Assembly: GCA_021775095.1 (NCBI GenBank)
Contig: JAJFII010000098.1
Span: 96,532-160,531, forward strand
Reading direction: 5' to 3'
Length of the DNA stretch: 64,000 nt
From: Rhodospirillales bacterium
GTDB taxonomy: Bacteria; Pseudomonadota; Alphaproteobacteria; Rhodospirillales; Casp-alpha2
Both the position numbers and the translations under genes were made by a program. Positions 17,617 to 25,006 of the stretch are shown here, one piece after another. The notes under the pieces were generated by a model that ran no database searches, had not been told where the DNA came from, and worked only from the letters and a program-made list of their open reading frames with translations. Every line of letters starts with the position of its first letter. Within the stretch, counting starts at the first letter, position 1.

Positions 17617-18773
17617 AAAACATTCCTTTGCGTTTGGTTAGTGGGGGATGGCGTTTTAAGGGGATAGGCCACACCGAGGCGTTGCAGGGCAACCTCAACG
17701 GCGCTCAACGCGCCTGACATCTGAGATTCGGTCAGGTGACCTATACAACCCATACGAAAACTATCGATGATGGTTAATTTACCGGGATAAATGACGTATC
17801 CCTGGTCTTTCAGATGATCATAGAAGTTTGAGAAGATAAAATTTTTGGCCGTCGGCATTTTAAAAGTAATAATAATCGGTGCTTGCAGGGTGTCGGGCAA
17901 TAAGGTCGCAAAACCCAAGGCGCGCATGCCATTCACCAACCTGCGGCAATTGTTTTTATATCGATCCAGGCGCCCGGCAGGCCCACCTTCAGCAATCAAC
18001 TGGCTGAGTGCAGAATCGAGGGCAGCGATAACGTGTGTTGGTGGTGTAAAGCGCCATTGGGCATTGGATTCCATAGTTTGCCATTGGTCAAAAAGGTCGA
18101 GGCACAGGGACCGCGACGTACCTTTGGCGTTCGCCAATGCGGTTTTTTCAATGAGCGCAAACCCCAGTCCGGGAATACCTTCCAGGCATTTGTTGCTGGA
18201 AGCGATCAGGGCTTCGAATTGAGTATCCCGGGCATCAATTGGCAATGCACCGAAGGCGCTCATGCCATCGATAATTAATTTACGTCCAGCCTTTGCCACG
18301 GCATCGGCAATTTCTGCAATGGGATTTAATAGGCCGGATGTTGTCTCACAATGGACCGCCACCACATGGCTGATTGCCGGGTCACTGTGCAATTGACCGG
18401 CCAGGGCGTCGACGTCGTTGGGCTGGTTTTCCGGCGTTTCCTGCACGGTAAAATTTAAACCCAATATTTCCAGTATTCGGGCGATGCGTTTGCCATAGGC
18501 ACCGTTTACCAGGACCAGGGTTTTGTCCGTATTTTTAATCAAAGTACCGAGGGCCGCCTCGACGGCGAAGGTTCCGCTGCCCTGGACCGGTACACATTCG
18601 TGGCTGTCCGCCGCGTTAACCAAATCAAGAAGAATTGACCGGATCCGTCGATTGGTATTTAAGAAGGCCATATCCCGTGACCCCCAATCCCGTAACATGG
18701 CGTCTTTGGTGGTTTTTGATGTTGTCAGTGGGCCTGGTGTAAGCAACCAGGGTTCGTTCGTTGGCCGGGTCAT
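17613..18773 (-). CDS. phnW: 2-aminoethylphosphonate--pyruvate transaminase
   Basis: PhnW interconverts phosphonoacetaldehyde and 2-aminoethylphosphonate using an alanine/pyruvate pair and PLP. The 386-residue protein opens with [25 protein letters not shown], typical of the family, and carries the PLP-binding Lys in [22 protein letters not shown] and [10 protein letters not shown] are further fold markers. The ATG at 18773 is preferred over longer in-frame extensions because AAGGAA precedes it closely. As the first gene of an operon with PepM and the decarboxylase it most likely works in the biosynthetic direction (to 2-aminoethylphosphonate), not degradation. Confidence 0.93.
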   Translation of the reverse strand: MTRPTNEPWLLTPGPLTTSKTTKDAMLRDWGSRDMAFLNTNRRIRSILLDLVNAADSHECVPVQGSGTFAVEAALGTLIKNTDKTLVLVNGAYGKRIARILEILGLNFTVQETPENQPNDVDALAGQLHSDPAISHVVAVHCETTSGLLNPIAEIADAVAKAGRKLIIDGMSAFGALPIDARDTQFEALIASSNKCLEGIPGLGFALIEKTALANAKGTSRSLCLDLFDQWQTMESNAQWRFTPPTHVIAALDSALSQLIAEGGPAGRLDRYKNNCRRLVNGMRALGFATLLPDTLQAPIIITFKMPTAKNFIFSNFYDHLKDQGYVIYPGKLTIIDSFRMGCIGHLTESQMSGALSAVEVALQRLGVAYPLKTPSPTNQTQRNVL

Positions 18774-19043
18774 GTGACATTCCTTGTGTGTAAGCTGGCG
18801 GATAGGAACAATTGCCGCAGATAAATGCAAGTACGGGTCAGGGTATTTTCTGTAAAACTTTCGAAACCAATAATATCGGTCAAATCTGGTCAACTATTCG
18901 AATAGAACCTTTTTAGTATTGACCGAATTGTTGGAGTATTTTGAGTTAATTCCAAACATCTTCCAGTGATCAGTGGTAAAGCCGTGTCAAAAATATTCTG
19001 CGTGTCTTCAAATGGGTCCTGACTCTGGGCGGTCGGGATTTTT

Positions 19044-19067
19044 GGGAACTATCCGGTTGGCGTACCA
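19044..19067 (+). repeat. Left terminal inverted repeat of the IS1595 element
   Basis: This 24-base end begins GGGAACTATCCGGTTGGCGT and matches the reverse complement of 21394-21417 at 23 of 24 positions. The 8 bases outside it are GGATTTTT, repeated outside the right end. Confidence 0.92.
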
Positions 19068-19087
19068 AATAACAGGATGTAGTAATT

Positions 19088-19282
19088 ATGGCTGACAGTC
19101 CGGTGCTAACAGAGATGGAAATTAACTGCCCTTCTTGCGGGGCTGTCCGGGTTCTGGATCAAGAAGACCTTGAATCGTTGATTGTAGAATTGGAGAGTTG
19201 GGATCGTCGCTATGACTCCCCCAAGACCGCGATAGAAGGCCTGATCGCTGTTCTTGAGATGCGCCCGGGGGTATCCCCATAA
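19088..19282 (+). CDS. Small CxxC hypothetical protein (IS passenger)
   Basis: A 64-residue acidic protein begins 21 bases inside the left inverted repeat, with AGGA upstream. It contains a single CPSC pair at residues 15-18 (INCPSCGAVRVL), like half of a zinc ribbon, followed by a helical acidic stretch (EDLESLIVELESWDRR). I do not recognise the family. A reading frame on the opposite strand overlaps it but is strongly basic and less protein-like, so this strand is preferred with moderate confidence. Confidence 0.45.
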   Translation: MADSPVLTEMEINCPSCGAVRVLDQEDLESLIVELESWDRRYDSPKTAIEGLIAVLEMRPGVSP

Positions 19283-19418
19283 GTGCATCCACCATTTCTC
19301 GACGATAAGATTTGCTTTTTGTCATTCTTCTTGTTTTGGCCTTTTGTCGGGTCAGTTGCCTCTTACTAAGTTCGCCGTTCAGCGTAAGACACAATAATAT
19401 AAAGGCTAGTTTCGCGCC

Positions 19419-19895
19419 CTATTCACCCGTCTCAGAAGTTTCCTGTACGACGCTTAGGGATTTACATAGACTTGATCTCTTCACTTTTGGGAGTGTGATA
19501 TTTTTTAATTCCTTGACCACTAATTCGTGGGAGAACTTTAGGGGTCGGTTGCTATGTGCAAAGGCATTGCGGATATTGCGAACGGTGTTCAATCCATCCC
19601 TAACAACATCGTTACAGATTCCAAACGCTCGCGCTGATATTATTTTCGAATTAAAGTTAGAAAATGGGCCGTGATCGTCAGTTAGTTTCGCCCAAGTCGC
19701 ATCATCGTGGTGTTTAAAATGAGGCCGCAAAAGTTGGTCTAGCTCAATTTCTAATAACGACTGCCCCAAAACTGCGGTAACGATAGGCGGCTGGTTTTTG
19801 TTAAAATCACCCCGTAACGCGGCCTGCTCTTGGGCAGTGGGTGGCGTTCTGCTAAGATCACGTAGTTTAGGTCTTCCACGATTGCGAGATGCCAT
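19419..19895 (-). CDS. MtlR/HEPN-like protein (IS passenger)
   Basis: The 158-residue protein resembles the mannitol repressor (MtlR) family: a GRPKLRDLSRTPPTAQE N-terminus, then LGQSLLEIELDQLLRPHF, then DHGPFSNFNSKIISARAFGI and TVRNIRNAFAHS. The last segment contains R-N-A-F-A-H, an Rx4H pattern as in HEPN-type folds, where it can form an RNase active site. Whether this copy regulates transcription or cleaves RNA is unknown. GGAG lies seven bases before the ATG. Its start codon overlaps the start codon of the divergent 49-residue gene within the palindrome CATG. Confidence 0.75.
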   Translation of the reverse strand: MASRNRGRPKLRDLSRTPPTAQEQAALRGDFNKNQPPIVTAVLGQSLLEIELDQLLRPHFKHHDDATWAKLTDDHGPFSNFNSKIISARAFGICNDVVRDGLNTVRNIRNAFAHSNRPLKFSHELVVKELKNITLPKVKRSSLCKSLSVVQETSETGE

Positions 19896-20043
19896 GACTA
19901 ACTCCAGCGATCAAGTAGCTCAGCAACGTGACAAGATGTTGCTGAAACTCTTAAAAACACCCCCGCAACCTCGCCCCAAGCGAGAACGGGAGGAAAAGCC
20001 TACTGCAAAATCGAAATCAAAGAAACCCGCCCCGGCCAAGTAG
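19894..20043 (+). CDS. Small basic protein, 49 residues (IS passenger)
   Basis: A short frame from ATG 19894 to TAG 20041-20043 encodes a 49-residue protein with a helical N-terminal part (QVAQQRDKMLLKLLKTPP) and a Lys/Pro/Arg-rich tail ending SKSKKPAPAK. The tail suggests nucleic-acid or protein contact. Its ATG is interlocked with that of the divergent MtlR-like gene, so the two probably share regulation. A clear intrinsic terminator overlaps its 3' end, which supports that it is transcribed as a unit. Function unknown. Confidence 0.65.
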   Translation: MTNSSDQVAQQRDKMLLKLLKTPPQPRPKREREEKPTAKSKSKKPAPAK

Positions 20044-20055
20044 CCGGGGCTTTTT
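20029..20055 (+). terminator. Intrinsic terminator after the 49-residue gene
   Basis: A perfect 8-base stem GCCCCGGC (20029-20036) / GCCGGGGC (20043-20050) with a 6-base loop is followed directly by TTTTT. The stem overlaps the end of the small basic protein gene. Confidence 0.88.
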
Positions 20056-20068
20056 GTTGGAGAATCAA

Positions 20069-20146
20069 ATGCTGCCATTTACTAAAGAATACATCAAAAT
20101 GGGATTGCCAAACTATCAAGGATACGACGGTGGCCATGGTTACTGA
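20069..20146 (+). CDS. Possible 25-residue peptide (IS passenger)
   Basis: A frame from ATG 20069 to TGA 20146 encodes 25 residues ending NYQGYDGGHGY. It has a good ribosome-binding site (TTGGAG, spacing about seven) but lies just behind a strong terminator and overlaps the end of the convergent 77-residue gene by a few bases. It could be a real small gene read from its own promoter or chance. Confidence 0.25.
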   Translation: MLPFTKEYIKMGLPNYQGYDGGHGY

Positions 20147-20373
20147 CTCTCTGCAACATCAGCAGCTTTCAGAAGCGCCGCTGCCAGCTCACGCGCTGTC
20201 GTGCTCAACATCTGGACCGATACCGATTCAAGCCCAAGCTCGCGCTCGGGGAGAATTGCGGACAGCGCGATGGTCACCCCGTTATCGGTGTTGCCGTGCG
20301 CTGTGGCGCGTTGCGCGATGGGCAAGTGAAATGGCCCTGGCCCTTGAAAGGTGATGGTGCTTTCGTCAATCAT
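20140..20373 (-). CDS. Hypothetical 77-residue protein (IS passenger)
   Basis: This frame lies directly after the transposase on the same strand. The product starts MIDESTITFQGPGPFHLPIA and ends with a helical stretch (TARELAAALLKAADVAES); it has no membrane segment or recognised motif. ATG 20373 is preferred to the in-frame ATG four codons earlier because GGGGG precedes it. Amino-acid composition looks natural. I do not recognise a family. Confidence 0.5.
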   Translation of the reverse strand: MIDESTITFQGPGPFHLPIAQRATAHGNTDNGVTIALSAILPERELGLESVSVQMLSTTARELAAALLKAADVAESQ

Positions 20374-20423
20374 TGTTGCCCCCATTGTTTTTGCGCCAGC
20401 GCAGAAAGGCGCTCGCCTTCTGT

Positions 20424-21350
20424 TTAAGCGTTCGCGGTTTGACTAGGTTGATGATACATCAGGCGCTTGCCCTTTGCTCCAGCCAGCAATTCGTTGGCTC
20501 GTTCGCCGTCTGTCAGATCTCGGGTGTTGTGGCGAAAATCGAATTCGGCGAGATATCGGTACAGGTGGGCTTCGCTAACATTATGGAACGATCCCATGAT
20601 GCCGCGTTTGAGAAGAGCAAAATAGCTTTCGACGGTATTTGTGTACCAGAAATTGCCGCGTACATATTCGCGGGCACTGTGGTTCACTGTGCCGTGTCCT
20701 GAGAACTCTTCGCCCACTTTTGGGTAAACAACACTCTCGTCGGTCATAAGGTATGACTTGCGATCCGCGTTCTTAACGATGATCGGGCGCAGGGTTTTCG
20801 AATTAACATTGGTGACGTGAAAAGAGCGCACTTCGCCTTCTCTCTCAACGAGGGAGACAACGGCGTGTTTCTTGGGAATTGGTTTCCCGTTGTGAGCGTT
20901 TTTGGCTTTGCCACCAACATAGGTTTCGTCAACCTCAACAACCTTGTTCCCGCCACCTACCGGGCCGCGCTCCGGATCTATAGCGCACTCCCGCAGACGG
21001 TGGAACAAAAACCAAGCGGTTTCGTAGTTGGTCCCGAGCATGCGTTCTAATTGTTTTGCGCTCATGCCCTTTTTGCTTGAGGCCATTAGTTGAGCCGCCA
21101 GTACCCACTTGCACAGCGGCACTTTGGATCGTTCCATAACGGTGCCGATAGTGACGGTGAAGGGCTTACGGCAGTCCTTGCACTTGTGGACACCGGGGCG
21201 GGTGCTTTTGCCGTTGAGTTTGGTAGTGCGAGCGCCTGAGACGCCACAACGGGGACAGACTGGACCCAGAGGCCACAACAGGGACTCAAGGTGTTCACGA
21301 GCTGCATCGTTGTCGTGGTAGATCGGGTTTGTTAGGTCAACTTTGGTCAT
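20424..21350 (-). CDS. IS1595-family (ISXO2-like) transposase
   Basis: The 308-residue protein is a DDE transposase of the IS1595 group. An N-terminal zinc ribbon (CPRCG near residue 33 and HKCKDCRKPF) and a helix-turn-helix region (SAKQLERMLGTNYETAWFLFHRLR) precede the ISXO2-like catalytic domain, with acidic residues in VVEVDETYVGGK, SYLMTDESVVYP and TNTVESYFALLKR. No frameshift or stop is seen and the ends of the element are intact, so it may be active. The start lies about 45 bases inside the right inverted repeat. Confidence 0.94.
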   Translation of the reverse strand: MTKVDLTNPIYHDNDAAREHLESLLWPLGPVCPRCGVSGARTTKLNGKSTRPGVHKCKDCRKPFTVTIGTVMERSKVPLCKWVLAAQLMASSKKGMSAKQLERMLGTNYETAWFLFHRLRECAIDPERGPVGGGNKVVEVDETYVGGKAKNAHNGKPIPKKHAVVSLVEREGEVRSFHVTNVNSKTLRPIIVKNADRKSYLMTDESVVYPKVGEEFSGHGTVNHSAREYVRGNFWYTNTVESYFALLKRGIMGSFHNVSEAHLYRYLAEFDFRHNTRDLTDGERANELLAGAKGKRLMYHQPSQTANA

Positions 21351-21393
21351 AGCTTCATTCCTTTATTTGAAGCCTAATCTACATTATGTGACG

Positions 21394-21417
21394 TGGTACG
21401 TCAACCGGATAGTTCCC
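21394..21417 (-). repeat. Right terminal inverted repeat of the IS1595 element
   Basis: Read on the minus strand this 24-base end starts GGGAACTATCCGGTTGACGT and differs from the left end only at one base. GGATTTTT follows immediately outside (21418-21425), duplicating the 8 bases left of the other end. Confidence 0.92.
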
Positions 21418-21605
21418 GGATTTTTTTATCGGTGCAAAGCAGTCAATCCGCCACGGCGCTCTGGCGGGCGGGGTTTTGCGCCTGAGCAAACATTTATTAA
21501 ATAACCTGGATTTTACCAATATTGATACATATCAAGGTTGGCTGAGCCTGCATCCTCTATGTTGCAGGCATCTGTTAACTGCGGTCTCGGATTTGGAGCT
21601 GGCCC

Positions 21606-22016
21606 ATGCACTTGAAAAAGAACACCGATTTTTATTCAATCATACCTGCAACGGTTAAATGGGCAGTCAAACCCCTGGTGTCATCGACCCTCATAGGGCT
21701 AATCGCATTTTCATCGGCCGGAATCGCACTTGCGGATTTGGTGGGCGATCAACGGGGCGACGGACACCACATGAGTTGGGGGGATGGTAGTGGAATAATG
21801 ATTTTTGGGCCGCTAATGATGATCGGCCTCGTTGCTGTCATCGTTCTCGTCGTGATGTTGTTAATGAGCCGTGGAAAATCTGTATCGGAAATGGGTGGCA
21901 CTGCCCAGGGCCAATATCCACTAGCCGTTGCCATTTTGGATGAAAGATATGCAAAGGGTGAAATTGACGGCGATGAGTATGCAGAGCGCAAACGGGTTCT
22001 GTTAGCCAAACCCTAG
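21606..22016 (+). CDS. SHOCT-domain membrane protein
   Basis: The 136-residue protein has a hydrophobic N-terminal segment (about 24-44, resembling a signal or anchor), a short His/Gly/Asp-rich stretch, one clear membrane segment (about 68-88, LMMIGLVAVIVLVVMLLM) and a C-terminal SHOCT motif (LAVAILDERYAKGEIDGDEYAERKRVL). SHOCT tails are thought to mediate oligomerisation; the overall role is unknown. GGAG lies seven bases before the ATG. The IS1595 element sits about 180 bases upstream and may have separated it from its original promoter. Confidence 0.8.
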   Translation: MHLKKNTDFYSIIPATVKWAVKPLVSSTLIGLIAFSSAGIALADLVGDQRGDGHHMSWGDGSGIMIFGPLMMIGLVAVIVLVVMLLMSRGKSVSEMGGTAQGQYPLAVAILDERYAKGEIDGDEYAERKRVLLAKP

Positions 22017-22220
22017 GATCACCGCGATTGATTGTCGTTGGAAAACCTGCATCATCGCCAGTCTGTTAATAAGGATGACGGGGCCAGGGCAACCGGCTTG
22101 TGGCAGGGGAGACGATGTGGCGGCCTGTCACGACCCTAACAGAGTCTGTTCAATTGCCGCTTATTTGATAAGTGATGATCAAATGGGCACCATCACATCG
22201 CTTTATGCGTTCCTGATACC

Positions 22221-22257
22221 AATAAAAACGCCCGGCGGGCATTGGTCCGCCGAGCGC
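22221..22257 (-). terminator. Intrinsic terminator of the trcR gene
   Basis: On the minus strand an 11-base stem (GCGCTCGGCGG with CCGCCGGGCGT, including wobble pairs) is followed by a T-run. It lies about 20 bases downstream of the DUF1013 gene. Confidence 0.85.
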
Positions 22258-22279
22258 ATTAACTGTCGGTCCGGCAATC

Positions 22280-22945
22280 TTATTGCTTAGGGGACTGCGG
22301 TGCCGGGGTACCAAAGACATCTTCAACCGTATGTTCCTTGGGAGCCGGTGGTGCCGCCTGGATATCGGGTTGGGCAACAATACCATCCGGTGCGGTTGCC
22401 GCGCCGGGGGTATGTACCGTACCGGCCCGGGCGCGGGCAATTGCCACCAACCGCTCCAGTTCGTTACCCTTGCACAATCCTAAACCTACGGGGTTTTGCG
22501 GCGTAATGTTTGTCGTATTCCAATGGGTCCGGTCACGGATCGAATTGATGGTCGGTTTGGTGGTGCCGACCAGTTTGGAAATTTGGGCATCACTCAGTTC
22601 CGGGTAATTTTTGATCAGCCAGGCAATGGCATTGGGGCGGTCCTGACGTTTGGAGACGGGCGTATAACGCGCGCCCTTTCTTTTTGCACGGGCTTCAGGG
22701 ACATCGCTTTTCGAAATTTTTAAAGTTGCAACGGGGTCTGCCTCACAGCGTTTGATTTCTTCGTGTGTCAGTTCTCCAGCCGCCAGAGGATCTAAACCCT
22801 GCATGCCGGTTGCAACTTCGTCATCGGCAATGGCCTGAACCTCAAGCTCATGCAATCCACAGAACGTCGCTACCTGTTCGAAGGAGAGTGTCGTATTATC
22901 AACAAGCCAAACGGCCTTCGCCTTTGGCATCAGCGGATGCGCCAT
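22280..22945 (-). CDS. trcR: Cell-cycle transcriptional regulator TrcR (DUF1013)
   Basis: The 221-residue protein belongs to DUF1013, an alphaproteobacterial family; the Caulobacter member TrcR is an RNA-polymerase-associated regulator of cell-cycle genes. Typical segments are MAHPLMPKAKAVWLVDNTTLSFEQVATFCGLHELEVQAIADDE, DPVATLKISKSDVPE and NAIAWLIKNYPELSDAQISKLVGTTKPTINSIRDRTHWN, the last a helix-turn-helix-like region. The C-terminal 60 residues are Pro/Ala-rich and probably disordered, with a conserved-looking VEDVFGT near the end. A terminator follows it closely. Family assignment is strong; function is by analogy. Confidence 0.88.
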   Translation of the reverse strand: MAHPLMPKAKAVWLVDNTTLSFEQVATFCGLHELEVQAIADDEVATGMQGLDPLAAGELTHEEIKRCEADPVATLKISKSDVPEARAKRKGARYTPVSKRQDRPNAIAWLIKNYPELSDAQISKLVGTTKPTINSIRDRTHWNTTNITPQNPVGLGLCKGNELERLVAIARARAGTVHTPGAATAPDGIVAQPDIQAAPPAPKEHTVEDVFGTPAPQSPKQ

Positions 22946-23056
22946 AATCTTTTTCCCATTCCAGATGTTTTTGCGCTGATCACCGACCCGCAGTGATCAT
23001 TTGTCGCCTTTATAAACCGCACAGGGCCATGGGGTCAAACAACGAAACTCCCTGGA

Positions 23057-24049
23057 TCAGATCTTCAGCATGATTTTCCCTATATGCTGGCTGGATTCCA
23101 TTAACGCGTGCGCCTGTGCAACTTCACTCAGGGCAAAGGTTTTGAAGATGACTGGTTTTACCGAACCGGCAGATAGGAGCGGCCATACATTATTGAGCAG
23201 GGCGGCAGCGATTTCGCCTTTCCGTTCGATGCTTTGCGGGCGAAGGGTCGAGCCGGTAATGGTTAAACGTTTCAGCATTACCGGCATAAAATTGACTTCG
23301 GATTTTGATCCCTGCAGAAAGGCAATTTGAACCAGTCGCCCGTCAACGGCAAGAGATTGAATGTTCCGAGGTATATAGTCGCCGCCGACCATATCGAGAA
23401 TAACATTTACGCCGCGCGGGCCAAATTCCCTGGCCACTTCGACAAAATCTTCTTCCCGGTAGTTGACGGTCCGTTCGGCACCGAGGTCAAGGCAAGCCTG
23501 GCATTTTTCTGCGTTTCCAGCCGTCGCCAGTACCCGTGCCCCCCGTTGGCTGGCAATTTGTATGGCTGTCGTCCCAATGCCACTGGATCCACCGTGGATC
23601 ATCAGTGTTTCCCCGGCTTTTAGGGCACCGCGTTCAAAGACGTTGGTCCAGACCGTAAAACACGTTTCAGGCAGTGCTGCGGCTTCGACCATCGACAAAC
23701 CATCAGGTACGGGCAGACATTGCTGAAAGGGTGCCGTCACATATTCGGCGTAACCGCCGCCGGCGACCAATGCACATACCCTGTCGCCCACCGACCAAGT
23801 TGCCACCTGATCACCGACCGCGACGATCTCGCCCGATACTTCCAAACCAGGAATATCGGTTGTTCCCGGCGGTGGTGCATAGTTGCCCATCCGCTGGATG
23901 CAGTCAGGCCGATTGATACCAGCGGCTTCAATACGGATGAGAACCTCCCCAGGTGAAGGGTGGGGGAGGGTGCGGGTTGTCAGTTTTAGCGCATCGGGCC
24001 CGCCAGGTTGCGGGATTTCGATGCAATTCATTTGTGTTGGCAAAACCAT
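23057..24049 (-). CDS. NAD(P)H-quinone oxidoreductase (zinc-type alcohol dehydrogenase family)
   Basis: The 330-residue protein is a medium-chain dehydrogenase of the quinone oxidoreductase / PIG3-like group. It lacks the catalytic and structural zinc Cys clusters. Landmarks are EVLIRIEAAGINRPDCIQRMGNYAPPPG, the LMIHGGSSGIGTTAIQIASQRGARVLATAGN nucleotide-binding loop, and VNVILDMVGGDYIPRNI. ATG 24049 is chosen for its close GAGGA site; longer frames upstream are not supported. It is divergent from a DUF1192 gene, an arrangement often seen in alphaproteobacteria. Confidence 0.88.
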   Translation of the reverse strand: MVLPTQMNCIEIPQPGGPDALKLTTRTLPHPSPGEVLIRIEAAGINRPDCIQRMGNYAPPPGTTDIPGLEVSGEIVAVGDQVATWSVGDRVCALVAGGGYAEYVTAPFQQCLPVPDGLSMVEAAALPETCFTVWTNVFERGALKAGETLMIHGGSSGIGTTAIQIASQRGARVLATAGNAEKCQACLDLGAERTVNYREEDFVEVAREFGPRGVNVILDMVGGDYIPRNIQSLAVDGRLVQIAFLQGSKSEVNFMPVMLKRLTITGSTLRPQSIERKGEIAAALLNNVWPLLSAGSVKPVIFKTFALSEVAQAHALMESSQHIGKIMLKI

Positions 24050-24147
24050 GGTTGGGTCCTCGTACGTCGAAATTTGATTTATCTCGACCGTATCTAGTAG
24101 GTTGTTTATCTGCAAACAAGAACCAGCCGTCATCAAAGCGAGGGGCC

Positions 24148-24330
24148 ATGGATATAGAAGAACTGGAACCAACAAAAAAGAAGAAACAACTCAAGGATCT
24201 CGACATTCTGTCGATAGAGGCACTTGGCGACTACATTGTCGAACTGGAAACGGAAATTGCCCGCGCGCGTGACAAGATTGAATATAAAAAACAGGCAAGA
24301 AAAGGCGCGGAGAGTTTTTTTAAGTCGTAA
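24148..24330 (+). CDS. DUF1192 family protein
   Basis: A 60-residue charged helical protein: a Lys-rich N-terminus (EELEPTKKKKQLKDLDILSIEALGDYIVELETEIARARDKIEYKK) with the LxxLSIEELxxYI-type core that marks DUF1192, and a short C-terminal tail. The start ATG 24148 follows GAGGGG. The family has no established role. It is divergent from the quinone oxidoreductase gene 98 bases away and convergent with a small membrane protein gene 10 bases downstream. Confidence 0.85.
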   Translation: MDIEELEPTKKKKQLKDLDILSIEALGDYIVELETEIARARDKIEYKKQARKGAESFFKS

Positions 24331-24340
24331 TTCAACGGTT

Positions 24341-24556
24341 TTACGGGTTTGCCTTGAGCCGGCGTGACCTAACAAACAGAAACCAGCCGATTGCGCCAAA
24401 CAGCAATACGATGACCAGCCATCCGGCGCGCGGGCCGAACGGGCATTTTGAGCCGGTTGGCGGGCGCCAGGATCCGCCATTTTTTGAGGTGATCACATGC
24501 AGGGTCGGTAACACAACCCACAGGGCAAGAACAATCCAGGCCAAAGTGGATTCCAT
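24341..24556 (-). CDS. Small two-span membrane protein
   Basis: The 71-residue product has two hydrophobic helices, about 5-22 (LAWIVLALWVVLPTLHVI) and 46-62 (WLVIVLLFGAIGWFLFV), separated by a short polar loop with one Cys, and ends in a basic tail RSRRLKANP. The second helix and tail vaguely resemble the small PLDc_N-type membrane proteins, but no family can be named safely. An AGG-type site lies about nine bases upstream. Confidence 0.6.
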   Translation of the reverse strand: MESTLAWIVLALWVVLPTLHVITSKNGGSWRPPTGSKCPFGPRAGWLVIVLLFGAIGWFLFVRSRRLKANP

Positions 24557-24662
24557 TAGGCAAACCTCGCCAGGTCAAAACAAAAAGACGGTCCCCGCAT
24601 GGGGTATTTTGGATTTCCAAGCCAACAATGTCCATAGGCGCTTGATAGGGAACGTTTTAACG

Positions 24663-24716
24663 ATGTGGGGTTGGGGCGTGCCGATTATCGGTTTGATTTT
24701 AAGAATTTTAAAATAA
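24663..24716 (+). CDS. Possible 17-residue hydrophobic peptide
   Basis: ATG 24663 to TAA 24716 encodes MWGWGVPIIGLILRILK, a short hydrophobic peptide with a basic end. AGGGAA lies about ten bases upstream and an intrinsic terminator overlaps the stop region. Such peptides can be membrane-active toxins or regulators, but chance cannot be excluded. Confidence 0.25.
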   Translation: MWGWGVPIIGLILRILK

Positions 24717-24751
24717 CCCGCTGTGCCGGAAAAACTGGGGCGGGTTTTTTT
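24715..24751 (+). terminator. Intrinsic terminator
   Basis: AACCCGC (24715-24721) pairs with GCGGGTT (24740-24746), and the T-run continues to 24751. It is the 3' end of a plus-strand transcript whose only visible content is the 17-residue frame, or it serves DUF1192 from a distance. Confidence 0.7.
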
Positions 24752-25006
24752 GATATTAGAATACTATAGTAGGCAATTTTTACGAAAAACATGATTCAAC
24801 TATTGACCCGGATAGACATGTCTTAGTATGGTCGCCGGGCTTAACTGATGAATAATATGTTGGCGAGTTTAACAGGGAAATATTCTAATAAAATACAGGG
24901 GCTGTCGGTAACGGCAGCCCCTAAATAATATATGATATGTCGTTCTGAAATTTTATAACCGATTGATTTTTTTAAGTTTTATCGGCTTTAATTCCATTAT
25001 CCCCGA
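24752..25006. other. Gene-free interval with a strong hairpin
   Basis: This AT-rich stretch, the second half of a 450-base gap, holds no gene. It contains a 10-pair hairpin at 24898-24921 (GGGGCTG/CAGCCCC at the base, GTAA loop). On the plus strand it is followed by TAAATAATATAT, on the minus strand by TGTATTTTATT, so it is at best a weak terminator or part of a small RNA. Confidence 0.4.

Larger units (their letters stand above)
19036..21425. mobile_element. IS1595-family transposable element with passenger genes
   Basis: The element proper spans 19044-21417 (2374 bases). Its ends are 24-base inverted repeats starting GGGAACTATCCGGTTG that differ at a single position, and it is flanked by the direct repeat GGATTTTT at 19036-19043 and 21418-21425, an 8-base target duplication as expected for IS1595. 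It carries a minus-strand IS1595 transposase plus genes unrelated to transposition: a CxxC protein, an MtlR-like protein, a 49-residue basic protein and a 77-residue protein. The intact ends and duplication suggest a fairly recent insertion into an intergenic site upstream of the SHOCT gene. Confidence 0.9.

Noticed and set aside
19122..19394. Minus-strand frame overlapping the CxxC gene
   Set aside because: Strongly basic with no motif or ribosome-binding site; the opposite frame looks more natural, although neither is certain.
24898..24921. GGGGCTG/CAGCCCC hairpin as a terminator
   Set aside because: No T-run on the plus strand and no minus-strand gene upstream; listed only as a hairpin in a gene-free gap.
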